From: Acidimicrobium sp. BACL17 MAG-120823-bin42
Lineage (GTDB): Bacteria; Actinomycetota; Acidimicrobiia; Acidimicrobiales; Ilumatobacteraceae
Direction: 5' to 3'
DNA length: 27,173 bases
NCBI GenBank assembly: GCA_001438985.1
Contig: LIAZ01000003.1
Span: 1-27,173 of the forward strand
The notes under the pieces: generated by a model
The model's database searches: none
The model's input: only the letters and a program-made list of their open reading frames with translations
What the model was told of the DNA's origin: nothing
Shown: positions 1 through 7,371 of the stretch, in pieces
Position numbering within the stretch: the first letter of the stretch is position 1
How the letters are laid out: every line of letters starts with the position of its first letter
Translations under genes and position numbers: made by a program

Positions 1-1510
1 GTTGCTTGAGGCCGCCAGATAGTTGGGAAGGACGAGCGCTATGCAGCGATGCTTCAACGCGCATACCCGACAACAACTCGTGCGCGCGGTCATCTGATTC
101 GTTGCTGTTAAACCCACGCAGTTTTTGTACAGCACGTGACACGATGCGCGTAACACTGTGTCGGCGGTTGAGTGCTTGATCGGGGTTCTGAAACACAATC
201 TGCATCGCGCCAACGTCGGCGACGTCACGCTTGCTGAGCGTTGCGGCAAGAGTCTTACCGTCTAACACCACCTTGCTTCCGCTGTCGGAACCCGTGAGGC
301 CAAGAATCAATTTGGCGATGGTGGTTTTCCCTGCGCCCGATTCACCAACAAGGCCAAGTGTTTCGCCAACACCAACTGACAGCGAAACATCATTGACGAC
401 GCGCACGGTGCGGCCCTCTTGTGTAAAGGCTTTTGACAGGTGATCAATGTCGAGCAGGCGCGTGCCCGTTGTGGGGCGATTTGCAGGAGCCGACACGCTT
501 ACCTGAACCGCATCGATAGCCCGCGGCATCGACTGCGCCTTGTCGTGATGGATGCAGCGCGCCATGTGTTGTGGCCCAACTTGCACCGCTTCTGGCATGG
601 TCGTGTGGCAGCGGTCTTCGACGAGTGCACAACGATCGACAAACACACAACCATCAAATTTTGCGCCAAGTGCTGGAGGTGTTCCAAGGATGGTGTCAAG
701 ACGGTCGGTGTTTTTGTGCAAACCACCTCGTGGAATGCAACGCAACAGACCAACGGTGTAGGGGTGGCTTGGATTGTTGAAGATTTCTTCTGTTGTGCCT
801 TGCTCCACAAGCGAGCCCGCGTACAGCACTCCAACGCGGTCACACATATGGCGAATTACGCCAAGGTTGTGCGAAATGAACAGCACCGCGGTGCCGGTTT
901 CGCGACGGAGATCGCGAACCAAATCGAGCACTTCGGCTTCTACTGTTGCGTCAAGACCGGTTGTTGGTTCGTCCATCACTAACAGGCGAGGGTTGGTTGC
1001 GAGCGCCATAGCAATGACAACGCGCTGGGCCATGCCGCCAGAAAGTTGGTGCGGATAACGTCGCATCACGCTGTCGACATCGGCGATCTGCACGCGAGTA
1101 AGCGCTTCGGCTGCGTGCTTCATGGCATCAGACTCTGATTTGCCAAGTAACTCGAATACCTCGGCAACCTGGTTGCCGATACGCACGGTTGGGTTCAGCG
1201 CGGCAATTGGGTTTTGGTACACCATCGAAATTGCAGATTTGCGCAAGTTGCTTACTGCATCTGCCGACATGGCGGTCATGTCGTTGCCTTCAAACAGAAT
1301 TTGTCCGCCAGAGATTTTGCCGTTGCGTGGCAGGTATCTCATGGCCGCAAATGCTGCGGTCGACTTGCCGCAACCCGACTCACCTACAAGGCCATATGCC
1401 TCACCTGGAGCAATTGAAAATGAGACGCCACGAAGTACATCTTTTTCGATACCGCGCACGGTGTATTGCACCTGCAGGTTGCGCAACTCGAGGGATGGGG
1501 TAGTGCTCAT
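1..1510 (-). CDS. Dipeptide/oligopeptide ABC transporter, fused double ATP-binding protein (DppD-DppF type), 3'-truncated by window edge
   Basis: This is the cytoplasmic ATPase of a peptide importer, powering the two permeases encoded just upstream. Reading the minus strand from ATG at 1510 gives 503 open codons with no stop before the window edge. Domain 1 has Walker A GESGCGKST (residues 43-51), Q-loop Gln99, signature LSGGMAQ (156-162), Walker B ending MDE (179-181) and the switch His214. It is followed by the family's C-terminal oligopeptide-transporter segment with Cys288, Cys294, Cys301 and Cys319. A second ABC domain starts near residue 350, with Walker A GESGAGKTT (389-397), and its LSGGLKQ signature falls at the very edge (497-503). 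The protein is therefore a DppD-DppF fusion rather than two subunits. Its ATG overlaps the stop of the permease gene (ATGA), so translation is probably coupled. The second Walker B and the C-terminus lie outside the window. The substrate is inferred only from the family. Confidence 0.93.
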   Translation of the reverse strand, partial: MSTTPSLELRNLQVQYTVRGIEKDVLRGVSFSIAPGEAYGLVGESGCGKSTAAFAAMRYLPRNGKISGGQILFEGNDMTAMSADAVSNLRKSAISMVYQNPIAALNPTVRIGNQVAEVFELLGKSESDAMKHAAEALTRVQIADVDSVMRRYPHQLSGGMAQRVVIAMALATNPRLLVMDEPTTGLDATVEAEVLDLVRDLRRETGTAVLFISHNLGVIRHMCDRVGVLYAGSLVEQGTTEEIFNNPSHPYTVGLLRCIPRGGLHKNTDRLDTILGTPPALGAKFDGCVFVDRCALVEDRCHTTMPEAVQVGPQHMARCIHHDKAQSMPRAIDAVQVSVSAPANRPTTGTRLLDIDHLSKAFTQEGRTVRVVNDVSLSVGVGETLGLVGESGAGKTTIAKLILGLTGSDSGSKVVLDGKTLAATLSKRDVADVGAMQIVFQNPDQALNRRHSVTRIVSRAVQKLRGFNSNESDDRAHELLSGMRVEASLHSARPSQLSGGLKQ

Positions 1511-2388
1511 ACTTCAAATACCTCAAGTAAGCCATCCGAAATCAAGTTCACGCTCACCGCAAGCGATGCAATAGCAGCAGCAGGGAAAAGGGTTGGCCAC
1601 CAAATATTGCTGAAGATGTAGGCCCAGTTCTCCGAAATTTGTGATCCCCAGTTAGGCGATCCTGCTTCTACGCCTGCACCAAGAAATGACAACGTTGCAA
1701 TGGCAAAAATGGCGTAACCAAGGCGCACGGTGAATTCGACGATGATCGGGGGCAACACGTTGGGAAGAATTTCTTTGAACAAGATGTGTGGAGTGCGTTC
1801 GGCACGTAAACGCGCAGCGGCAACGTATTCGAGTTCGGCTTCACTAAGTACTGCAGCACGAACAGTGCGAGCAATGTTTGGCGCAAATACAAAACCAATG
1901 ACGCCTACGGTGATGCTGCTTGACTGACCATCAAGTGCTGCAATTGCGAGTAGAGCAACGATGAGCACTGGAATTGCCGAGATGGCTTCTAGGATTCGCA
2001 TCAAAATAATGTCAAACCAACCCTTGAAATAGCCAGCTGCCAAGCCGAGTGTTCCACCAACAATTGTTCCCAGCGCAGTCGCGGTAAACGACATCCACAC
2101 GATCAATTGGGTGCCGGCGAGCACTCGTGAATACACATCTTGACCAAGCTTGTTCGTGCCAAACCAATACGTGCCGGATGGCTTCTTTGATACAGCCATA
2201 AAGTCCATTGCGTCGTAGGGATGCGGGGCAATTATGCTGCCAAAAACGGCAATCAACAGCCAAAAGCCAAGAATGAATGCACCAACAAGAAATGCCTTGT
2301 TGCGGCGAAGCAACTTCAAACGTTCTGCACGGATCGTCTTGCGTTCTGCATTCGATTTTGTTCTTGCTGCCGATGTTGACGCGTTCAT
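1507..2388 (-). CDS. dppC: Dipeptide/oligopeptide ABC transporter permease, DppC/OppC type
   Basis: This is an inner-membrane permease of a peptide importer, 293 aa, a normal length for DppC/OppC. A cytoplasmic, basic N-terminus of about 30 residues precedes the first membrane helix (about 32-54). The periplasmic FGTNKLGQDVYSR segment (76-88) is the family hallmark. The EAA loop that docks the ATPase lies near 187-215. The remaining hydrophobic blocks fit about six helices. The gene overlaps dppB upstream and the ATPase gene downstream by ATGA at each junction, a tightly coupled operon. The assignment to C rather than B follows from the N-terminal extension and the LGQD motif. The gene symbol is by family, not proven substrate. 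Confidence 0.95.
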   Translation of the reverse strand: MNASTSAARTKSNAERKTIRAERLKLLRRNKAFLVGAFILGFWLLIAVFGSIIAPHPYDAMDFMAVSKKPSGTYWFGTNKLGQDVYSRVLAGTQLIVWMSFTATALGTIVGGTLGLAAGYFKGWFDIILMRILEAISAIPVLIVALLAIAALDGQSSSITVGVIGFVFAPNIARTVRAAVLSEAELEYVAAARLRAERTPHILFKEILPNVLPPIIVEFTVRLGYAIFAIATLSFLGAGVEAGSPNWGSQISENWAYIFSNIWWPTLFPAAAIASLAVSVNLISDGLLEVFEV

Positions 2389-3341
2389 TCGGTAATCCTG
2401 CTTCGAATTCGGGGATTAAGCACTGCAAACAAAATGTCTGCGGCAAGTTGGAACAGCACGATAACGAGGCTGGTCAGCATTACGCCACTTTGCAACACCG
2501 CGTAGTCGCGTCCACCGACTGCATCGCGCAGGATGGTTCCAAAACCTGGGTAGTTGAATACGATTTCAACCGTAACGAGACCACCGACAAGGTACGGCAC
2601 TTGCGAAGCAATGACGGCGATCGATGGCAGTAAAGCATTTCGAAGCACATGAGTGACTACTGCCCGACGCCTGCTGAGTCCTTTGAGCACCGCCGTACGC
2701 ATGTAGTCGGATTCGAGAGCTTCAATCACGCTTGCACGAGTGATACGCGCAATGTATCCAAAAAGAACGAGTAGCAATGCAGTTGACGGAAGTATGAGGT
2801 GTTCGATCTGGGCGAAAAATGTCGGATCGCCGCGTGTCGGGAAGGCGGTGACTGGCAGTACTCCAAGGATGACACCGAAGACCAAGATCAGTGTGACAGC
2901 CCACACGAATTCGGGAATCACTGCTGCAGAGAGTCCGCCAACGGTGAGAATGCGATCGACAAGTTTGCCTCGGTACATCGCTGCAACGATTCCACCAGCG
3001 ATGCTGAGTGGAACGATGATGAGAAATGACATCAATGCCAAGCGCGATGAGTAGCCAATTGCTGGCAAGAGCAACTCGGATGCTGGTTTGTTGAAGGCCA
3101 TACTCGTTCCGAGGTCGCCAGTGAGCAAGTCACCGAGCCAACTGTAGAACTGGGTAAACAATGGTTCGTCGAGGCCGAACTTGGTATTGAACTTGACGAG
3201 GTCTTCTTCAGTTGCACTTCTGCCCAAGTATCGGCGCGCGACGTTGCCCGGCAAGATGCGTGTGAGGAAGAAAACAATCGTTGCGACAATAAACATTGTC
3301 ACGACCGACAGCCCCAAGCGGTTGAGTATGTACTTCTTCAT
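2385..3341 (-). CDS. dppB: Dipeptide/oligopeptide ABC transporter permease, DppB/OppB type
   Basis: This is the partner permease, 318 aa, typical for DppB. It begins MKKYILNRLGLS with an N-terminal helix at about 10-30, followed by the family's periplasmic domain containing LTGDLGTS (about 73-80). Several further helices follow, with an EAA-type loop containing GLSRRRAVVTHVLRNALLP in the second half. The C-terminus ends NPRIRSRITE, the usual family ending. The start is ATG at 3341; no strong Shine-Dalgarno precedes it. A terminator-like hairpin separates it from the upstream binding-protein gene, so it is probably transcribed by read-through or from an unrecognised promoter. Its stop overlaps the dppC start. 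Confidence 0.95.
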   Translation of the reverse strand: MKKYILNRLGLSVVTMFIVATIVFFLTRILPGNVARRYLGRSATEEDLVKFNTKFGLDEPLFTQFYSWLGDLLTGDLGTSMAFNKPASELLLPAIGYSSRLALMSFLIIVPLSIAGGIVAAMYRGKLVDRILTVGGLSAAVIPEFVWAVTLILVFGVILGVLPVTAFPTRGDPTFFAQIEHLILPSTALLLVLFGYIARITRASVIEALESDYMRTAVLKGLSRRRAVVTHVLRNALLPSIAVIASQVPYLVGGLVTVEIVFNYPGFGTILRDAVGGRDYAVLQSGVMLTSLVIVLFQLAADILFAVLNPRIRSRITE

Positions 3342-3418
3342 GCGAGTACGAAATCATATCCATAGGTCTGCGCATGTGACTAATTTCCTGATCACCAGGT
3401 TGATCAATCTGCATACGC

Positions 3419-3456
3419 AAAAAGACCCGATCCGCATATGCGAACCGGGTCTTTTT
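3419..3456 (-). terminator. Intrinsic terminator/attenuator between binding-protein and permease genes
   Basis: The arms AAAAAGACCCG (3419-3429) and CGGGTCTTTTT (3446-3456) are perfect inverted repeats. A smaller palindrome, CGCATATGCG (3433-3442), is nested in the loop. On the minus strand the stem ends in a run of T, as a Rho-independent terminator should; because the left arm begins with A5 it would also work on the plus strand. It sits 37 nt after the binding-protein stop and 78 nt before dppB. Partial termination here would give more binding protein than permease, a common arrangement in ABC importers (inference). Confidence 0.85.
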
Positions 3457-3492
3457 GTAACTACTTTGTTACGCCCCTACTAGGGGGATGTA

Positions 3493-5154
3493 CTAAGCGT
3501 TTCTGGCGTTACGTGCGTCAATCTGACCCATCGAATTTATCACGACACCCTCGAGGCCCTTGCGGCCAGCGGTGATTAGGTTGTTGGTGTAGGCCAAGAT
3601 GTAAGGAGTTCGGTCAAGAGAAATCTCTTGAATCTTCTTACTTGCTGCCTGCTGAATTTCGAATGAAGTTCCCGCGATGTACTCGTCAATCGCTGCGTCA
3701 AGTTCATCATCCCAAAGTTGAGCTGCTGACCAGTCTGCTGTTGAACGCCATTCGCGCATGAGGTATTGGTCTGGAACACCACGACCTGCCCAGTCCACGA
3801 TGCCAAGGTTCGAAGCCAACCACGAGTTGTTGTCGTATTCGAATACTTTGCCCTTCTCGGATGGGTATGGGTCGTAGGTGTAGTACACCGAACCGCCGCC
3901 GTCTGAACCGTCGATGACCAATTCAACATTGATGCCGATTTCAGCAAATGAAGTCTTGATGAACTCGGCGTAGTTATTGATGTCGTCGCGAGCCCATGTG
4001 GACAACTGAACGTCGAATCCGTTTGGAACTCCGGCTTCTGCCATGAGTGCCTTTGCAGCTTCGATGTCCTTGGTTCGCTGTGGAACGCTGGTGTCTACAG
4101 TTGGGTAAGGATCCATCACGCTGTCGTTACCAACAACGCCACCGATGCCTGCAAGCACACCCGCTACATAGCCTTCGCGGTCGAGTGTCAAGGCTGCTGC
4201 CTGACGAATGCGCTTATCCATGAACGGACCGAAGTTGCAACGCATGTGTACGTGTGCGAGTCCAGCGCCAGCCTTTACGGTGCCGATGGTGAACTTGTCT
4301 GGGTCAAGTGCCAATGCATCTGTTGCAGCAATTGCTGCAGCTAAGTCAATTTCACCAGTGTTCAACTGTGGCAACGCGGTTGCGAGCGAAACGAACTGTA
4401 CGAGTTCGAGGCGTTCAAACTCTGACTTGAAGTTTGAGTCCCAATAGAATTCGTTCTTCACGAACACAGTCTTTTCGGTTTCGACATAGCTTTCCATCTT
4501 CCATGGGCCAGCAGAAATCATGGTCTCTGTCCATGCTTGGCCGCCATCGGCACCATTCTTGATGATGCACATGCCGTAAGACACTGATGAAACGCTGTAT
4601 GGGAAGTTGCCTGTTGGCTTCAACAGATCGAAACGAATGGTGTTCTCGTCAACCTTGACTACGCCTTCTGGGAGAAGAGTTCCCTCAAAGTTTCCCTTTG
4701 AACGGGATGGCTCTGCAGTGAAGATTGCCGTGAAGGTGTACACAATGTCGTCAACGGTAAGTGGCGTTCCGTCGTTGAACATCACGCCTTGGCGGATATT
4801 GAATGTCCATGACGTTGCGTCTGCGTTTGATTCCCAGCTTTCGGCGATACGTGGCTCGAGAGTTCCGTCTGCCAACTGGTAGCACAACCATTCACCAACG
4901 TTGCTGAGAATGTAGAGACTTCCGTCTGATGTTTCCCAAGGAGCAGCTGGGTGCACTTGCTTGCCAGTTGCAACGCGAAGTGTTGTTCCATTAATGCCTA
5001 CTGAGGCACCTGAATCATCATCTCCGCCGCACGCAGACAAACCGATGACTGCTGCACCTGCAGAAGCAGCGGCAGCACCTTGAATAAAGCGACGTCGTGT
5101 GACACCTGATGGTGACTCAACAACGTTGTTAATAGATTCTTGAATTTCTGACAT
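3493..5154 (-). CDS. Peptide ABC transporter substrate-binding lipoprotein (SBP family 5), Tat signal
   Basis: This is an extracytoplasmic solute-binding protein (SBP_bac_5) that delivers peptides or similar ligands to the DppB/DppC permease. I chose ATG 5154 (553 aa) because a strong AGGGGG Shine-Dalgarno precedes it; a longer frame to 5193 would put 13 extra residues before it. Residues 20-24 (RRRFI) form a twin-arginine motif after an unusually long polar n-region. A hydrophobic Ala-rich stretch and a lipobox LSA-Cys42 follow, so the mature protein should be a Tat-exported, lipid-anchored protein starting at Cys42 and followed by a Gly/Asp linker. The family segment with WTFNIRQGVMFNDGTPLTVDD is clear about a quarter of the way in. 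The gene has its own promoter and is followed by a terminator, which suggests higher expression than the permeases. The ligand cannot be read from sequence. Confidence 0.95.
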   Translation of the reverse strand: MSEIQESINNVVESPSGVTRRRFIQGAAAASAGAAVIGLSACGGDDDSGASVGINGTTLRVATGKQVHPAAPWETSDGSLYILSNVGEWLCYQLADGTLEPRIAESWESNADATSWTFNIRQGVMFNDGTPLTVDDIVYTFTAIFTAEPSRSKGNFEGTLLPEGVVKVDENTIRFDLLKPTGNFPYSVSSVSYGMCIIKNGADGGQAWTETMISAGPWKMESYVETEKTVFVKNEFYWDSNFKSEFERLELVQFVSLATALPQLNTGEIDLAAAIAATDALALDPDKFTIGTVKAGAGLAHVHMRCNFGPFMDKRIRQAAALTLDREGYVAGVLAGIGGVVGNDSVMDPYPTVDTSVPQRTKDIEAAKALMAEAGVPNGFDVQLSTWARDDINNYAEFIKTSFAEIGINVELVIDGSDGGGSVYYTYDPYPSEKGKVFEYDNNSWLASNLGIVDWAGRGVPDQYLMREWRSTADWSAAQLWDDELDAAIDEYIAGTSFEIQQAASKKIQEISLDRTPYILAYTNNLITAGRKGLEGVVINSMGQIDARNARNA

Positions 5155-5184
5155 TATTCCCCCTAGTTGGATTGAGACCCTTAC

Positions 5185-5213
5185 TTTATCCACTTGGGAA
5201 GTGTCTGTGTCAA
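5185..5213 (-). promoter_or_regulatory. Sigma-70/SigA-type promoter of the binding-protein gene
   Basis: Read on the minus strand, a perfect TTGACA (-35, at 5208-5213) is followed by exactly 17 nt and GATAAA (-10, at 5185-5190, 4 of 6 matches to TATAAT). The predicted start lies near 5178, giving a leader of about 24 nt that contains the AGGGGG ribosome site. It is the best consensus promoter found in the window. A short inverted repeat, CAAGA-AAC-TCTTG (5211-5223), overlaps the -35 and may be an operator. Confidence 0.7.
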
Positions 5214-5230
5214 GAAACTCTTGGTGTGGC

Positions 5231-5267
5231 GCCGGATTTATCCCTATCGAGGCAGATTTAGCCCTAT
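5231..5267. repeat. Two tandem 17-bp direct repeats upstream of the binding-protein promoter
   Basis: GCCGGATTTATCCCTAT (5231-5247) and GGCAGATTTAGCCCTAT (5251-5267) agree at 14 of 17 positions. Their starts are 20 bp apart, about two helical turns, so bound proteins would lie on the same face of the DNA. They sit just upstream (minus-strand sense) of the -35 element, where an activator would bind. No third copy was noticed. Function is inferred. Confidence 0.5.
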
Positions 5268-5323
5268 TTCATGGCGTCTCTAGCCGTGGGGCGGCGCCAT
5301 CTGGGATTGTTGCGGGTAAACCG

Positions 5324-5584
5324 TTATTCGCCGAGCAAATCACTCGGTGAAATACCAAGCGCAACACTCAAACGAACGATGGTGTCGAGTGCAGGGGAAA
5401 AATGACCATTTTCGATGCGATTGATTGTTTTGCGATCGACGCCAGCAATTTCTGCAAGGCGAGCCTGGCTCAGTTCTTCAGACGAACGCAATTCGAACAG
5501 GCGATCAGCAAGTACTTTGCGCATGTCTTTAACATCGCGCTTGAGGGTTGCTTCAGTTGTTTTGCGTGCGGTTGATTTTGCCAT
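5324..5584 (-). CDS. Small XRE/Cro-family HTH transcriptional regulator
   Basis: This is a DNA-binding regulator of 86 aa. A basic N-terminal arm (about residues 1-30, MAKSTARKTTEATLKRD...) is followed by an HTH_3 domain. Recognition is clear from LSQARLAEIAGVDRKTINRIENGHFSPALDTIVRLSVAL, split here as LSQARLAEIAG / VDRKTINRIENGHFSP / ALDTIVRLSVAL, ending in ISPSDLLGE. A TTG start at 5602 would add six residues, but ATG 5584 is preferred because a TATCGT -10 box ends 7 nt before it, as expected of a leaderless transcript. An 18-bp palindrome overlies the promoter region, suggesting autoregulation. It lies between the peptide-importer operon and the divergent pfkA; which of these it controls cannot be told. 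It has no effector domain. Confidence 0.88.
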   Translation of the reverse strand: MAKSTARKTTEATLKRDVKDMRKVLADRLFELRSSEELSQARLAEIAGVDRKTINRIENGHFSPALDTIVRLSVALGISPSDLLGE

Positions 5585-5591
5585 AAGTAAA

Positions 5592-5597
5592 ACGATA
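5592..5597 (-). promoter_or_regulatory. -10 box (TATCGT) of the XRE gene, leaderless arrangement
   Basis: On the minus strand TATCGT fits the actinobacterial TANNNT -10 and is followed by 7 nt and then the ATG at 5584. Transcription would thus start on or next to the start codon. No Shine-Dalgarno sequence precedes the ATG, which agrees with leaderless translation. Confidence 0.5.
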
Positions 5598-5604
5598 ACC
5601 AATC

Positions 5605-5622
5605 TTCGGACAAAAGTCCGAA
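5605..5622. promoter_or_regulatory. 18-bp palindrome, candidate XRE operator
   Basis: TTCGGAC-AAAA-GTCCGAA has perfect 7-bp arms around a 4-nt spacer. Relative to the predicted XRE start at 5584 it covers about -21 to -38, so a bound dimer would block the -35 region. It also lies upstream of pfkA. Size and symmetry suit an XRE dimer. Binding by the adjacent regulator is inference. Confidence 0.6.
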
Positions 5623-5663
5623 CTTAACGACATGATCTGCGGCGACTTGGGACACAGTCCTCG

Positions 5664-5669
5664 TAGAGT
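5664..5669 (+). promoter_or_regulatory. -10 box (TAGAGT) of pfkA, leaderless arrangement
   Basis: TAGAGT matches TANNNT and is followed by 6 nt (gaattt) and the pfkA ATG. This spacing puts the transcription start at the start codon. There is no ribosome-binding site. No good -35 was seen. Confidence 0.5.
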
Positions 5670-5675
5670 GAATTT

Positions 5676-6680
5676 ATGCGTATCGCAATGTTGACGGGTG
5701 GCGGGGACTGCCCAGGTCTTAATGCTGTGATTAGGACCATTGTTCGCAAAGCGGAAACCCAAATGGGTGCTGAAACTATTGGGTTTTATGACTCTTGGGA
5801 CGGAGTGGTTGAACAACGGTATGCGTTGCTAAAAACCAACGATGTGCGCGGAATTGCGCCACGCGGCGGCACCATTTTGGGGACCCGGCGTGGAGGGCCA
5901 TTTGACAAAAAATCTGGTGTTGCTGATGTACAACGAGCCGTTGCGGACTTGCAACTAGATGCTTTGGTGGTCATCGGAGGCAATGGGTCGCTCACCGTGG
6001 CCTCGCGGCTCTTTGAGGAACATGGCCTGCCTACGATTGGAGTCCCGAAGACCATTGATAACGATGTGGTGGGCACAGATTCGACCTTCGGCTTTCAAAC
6101 GGCTGTTCAGATCGCAACCGACGCGATCGACAGGCTGCATACAACGGCCGAAAGCCATGATCGAATCTTGGTGGTGGAAGTGATGGGCCGGGATGCAGGG
6201 TGGATCGCCTTACACGCAGGGATAGCGGGCGGCGCAACGGCAATTGTTGTGCCTGAGGATCCGTTTGATATCGAAACGCTGACAGAAATCGTTCGCCGTC
6301 GTCATGACAACGGGCGTTATGCGTCGGTAGTGGTGGTTGCCGAAGGGGCCACGCCGCGGGACAAGTCTCAAGTTGACGTATATAAGGGGAATGTCTCGGC
6401 GGTTATCGCACAAGAGTTGCAAGCACGGACAGGATATGAAGCACGCCTTGTGCAACTAGGGCATTTGCAGCGTGGTGGCACGCCAACGAGTTATGACCGA
6501 GTGCTCGCAACGCGTTTTGGTTTGGCTGCGGTTGATGCCTGTGTCAACCGAGAGTATGGGCAAATGGTGGTACTTCGATGTGGCGAGATTGCTCGTGCAT
6601 CAATGAAAGTGACAAGTGGGCAAACCCGAACCATCAATTTGGATTTGTATCGCGACATTGTCGCATCATTTGTTGGCTAA
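5676..6680 (+). CDS. pfkA: 6-phosphofructokinase, actinobacterial (clade X-like) type
   Basis: The enzyme phosphorylates fructose 6-phosphate to the 1,6-bisphosphate in cytoplasmic glycolysis. The 334 aa length is usual. The phosphoryl-donor loop TGGGDCPGLN is at 7-16, GTRRGGPF at 69-76, GGNGS at 101-105 and the catalytic PKTIDND at 124-130 with Asp128 as base. MGRDAGWIALHAGIAGGA (about residue 170) and the C-terminal LGHLQRGGTPTSYDR complete the family signature. Gly104 (Asp in PPi-dependent enzymes) argues for ATP as donor. Lys125 is shared with PPi-PFKs and with ATP-using actinobacterial PFKs. Position 103, usually Asp (or Glu in Streptomyces), is Asn here. It appears leaderless and stands alone, converging on upp with only 20 nt between the stops. 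Confidence 0.95.
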   Translation: MRIAMLTGGGDCPGLNAVIRTIVRKAETQMGAETIGFYDSWDGVVEQRYALLKTNDVRGIAPRGGTILGTRRGGPFDKKSGVADVQRAVADLQLDALVVIGGNGSLTVASRLFEEHGLPTIGVPKTIDNDVVGTDSTFGFQTAVQIATDAIDRLHTTAESHDRILVVEVMGRDAGWIALHAGIAGGATAIVVPEDPFDIETLTEIVRRRHDNGRYASVVVVAEGATPRDKSQVDVYKGNVSAVIAQELQARTGYEARLVQLGHLQRGGTPTSYDRVLATRFGLAAVDACVNREYGQMVVLRCGEIARASMKVTSGQTRTINLDLYRDIVASFVG

Positions 6681-6700
6681 ACAGCGCAACTGCCTAATGA

Positions 6701-7336
6701 TCAGTGAGGCGGACCAAATTGACGGTCGCCAGCATCGCCCAAGCCAGGGACAATAAACGCATGCTCATTGAGTCGTTCGTCAATTGAAGCAGTCACAATG
6801 TGGAGATCCATTCCCGATTTTTCGAGGTATGCGATTCCTTCAGGCGCAGCCAACACGCATGCAATCGTGATGGGTTGTGGCGCGCCGCGGGCAGCGAGAA
6901 GTTTGCAGCCGTATTCCAGCGAACCACCCGTTGCCAACATTGGATCCAACACGATGCAGTGTCTTCCTTCGAGACGCGATGGAAGTTTGGCGACATATTC
7001 ACTCGGTTGATGTGTTGCCTCGTCACGTTGCACGCCAACCACTGCAATGTCTGCGTCGGGAAGCAATTCCATTGCCGCGGGCAACATGCCGAGTCCGGCG
7101 CGCAGAATTGGCACAAGAACTGGACGTTGAGAAATTTTGATTCCGTCAGTTTCCGCGAGTGGGGTAGTAACACGAACCTTTGTGGTGGGCACATCGCGCA
7201 ATGCCTCTGCAATCACGATGAGTGAAAGACGGCGCATCTCGGCGCGGAAGAATTGGTTGGACGAGTGTTGATCGCGCAGGTGCGTGAGAGCCTCGGCGGC
7301 TACAGGGTGATCGACAACGGTGACGGTTACAGACAT
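6701..7336 (-). CDS. upp: Uracil phosphoribosyltransferase
   Basis: This is a pyrimidine-salvage enzyme making UMP from uracil and PRPP in the cytoplasm. From ATG 7336 the product is 211 aa, close to the family's usual 208. The frame stays open to 7465, but the extra residues are unlike UPRTase and would overlap the divergent gene. The family features are VLVPILRAGLGM (about 73-84), the PRPP-binding loop DPMLATGGS (131-139), the late IVTASIDERLNEHAFIVPGLGDAGDRQFG region and the C-terminal FG. It is monocistronic, convergent with pfkA and divergent from the GNAT gene with 35 bp between starts. A weak AGGTG lies 3 nt before the start. Confidence 0.96.
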   Translation of the reverse strand: MSVTVTVVDHPVAAEALTHLRDQHSSNQFFRAEMRRLSLIVIAEALRDVPTTKVRVTTPLAETDGIKISQRPVLVPILRAGLGMLPAAMELLPDADIAVVGVQRDEATHQPSEYVAKLPSRLEGRHCIVLDPMLATGGSLEYGCKLLAARGAPQPITIACVLAAPEGIAYLEKSGMDLHIVTASIDERLNEHAFIVPGLGDAGDRQFGPPH

Positions 7337-7338
7337 GC

Positions 7339-7358
7339 ACCTATCTTTACCGATAGGT
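7339..7358. promoter_or_regulatory. 20-bp inverted repeat in the upp/GNAT divergent promoter
   Basis: ACCTATC-TTTACC-GATAGGT has perfect 7-bp arms. It fills most of the 35-bp gap between the divergent start codons, and its right end touches the likely GNAT -10 box. It may be an operator controlling one or both genes; no regulator is identified. Confidence 0.5.
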
Positions 7359-7363
7359 AGTGT
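7358..7363 (+). promoter_or_regulatory. -10 box (TAGTGT) of the GNAT gene
   Basis: TAGTGT fits TANNNT and ends 8 nt before the ATG at 7372, so the transcript would be leaderless or nearly so. No Shine-Dalgarno is present. The box shares its first base with the right arm of the inverted repeat. Confidence 0.45.
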
Positions 7364-7371
7364 TTTGACCA

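Noticed and set aside
440..982. 180-aa plus-strand open frame, and other plus-strand frames up to 1574
   Set aside because: They are antisense to the fused ABC ATPase, whose Walker and signature motifs read cleanly on the minus strand. The Cys/His-rich products resemble no protein.
6681..6700. Terminator between convergent pfkA and upp
   Set aside because: The 20-nt gap offers only a 4-bp stem (GCCT/AGGC) with a long loop, too weak to call.
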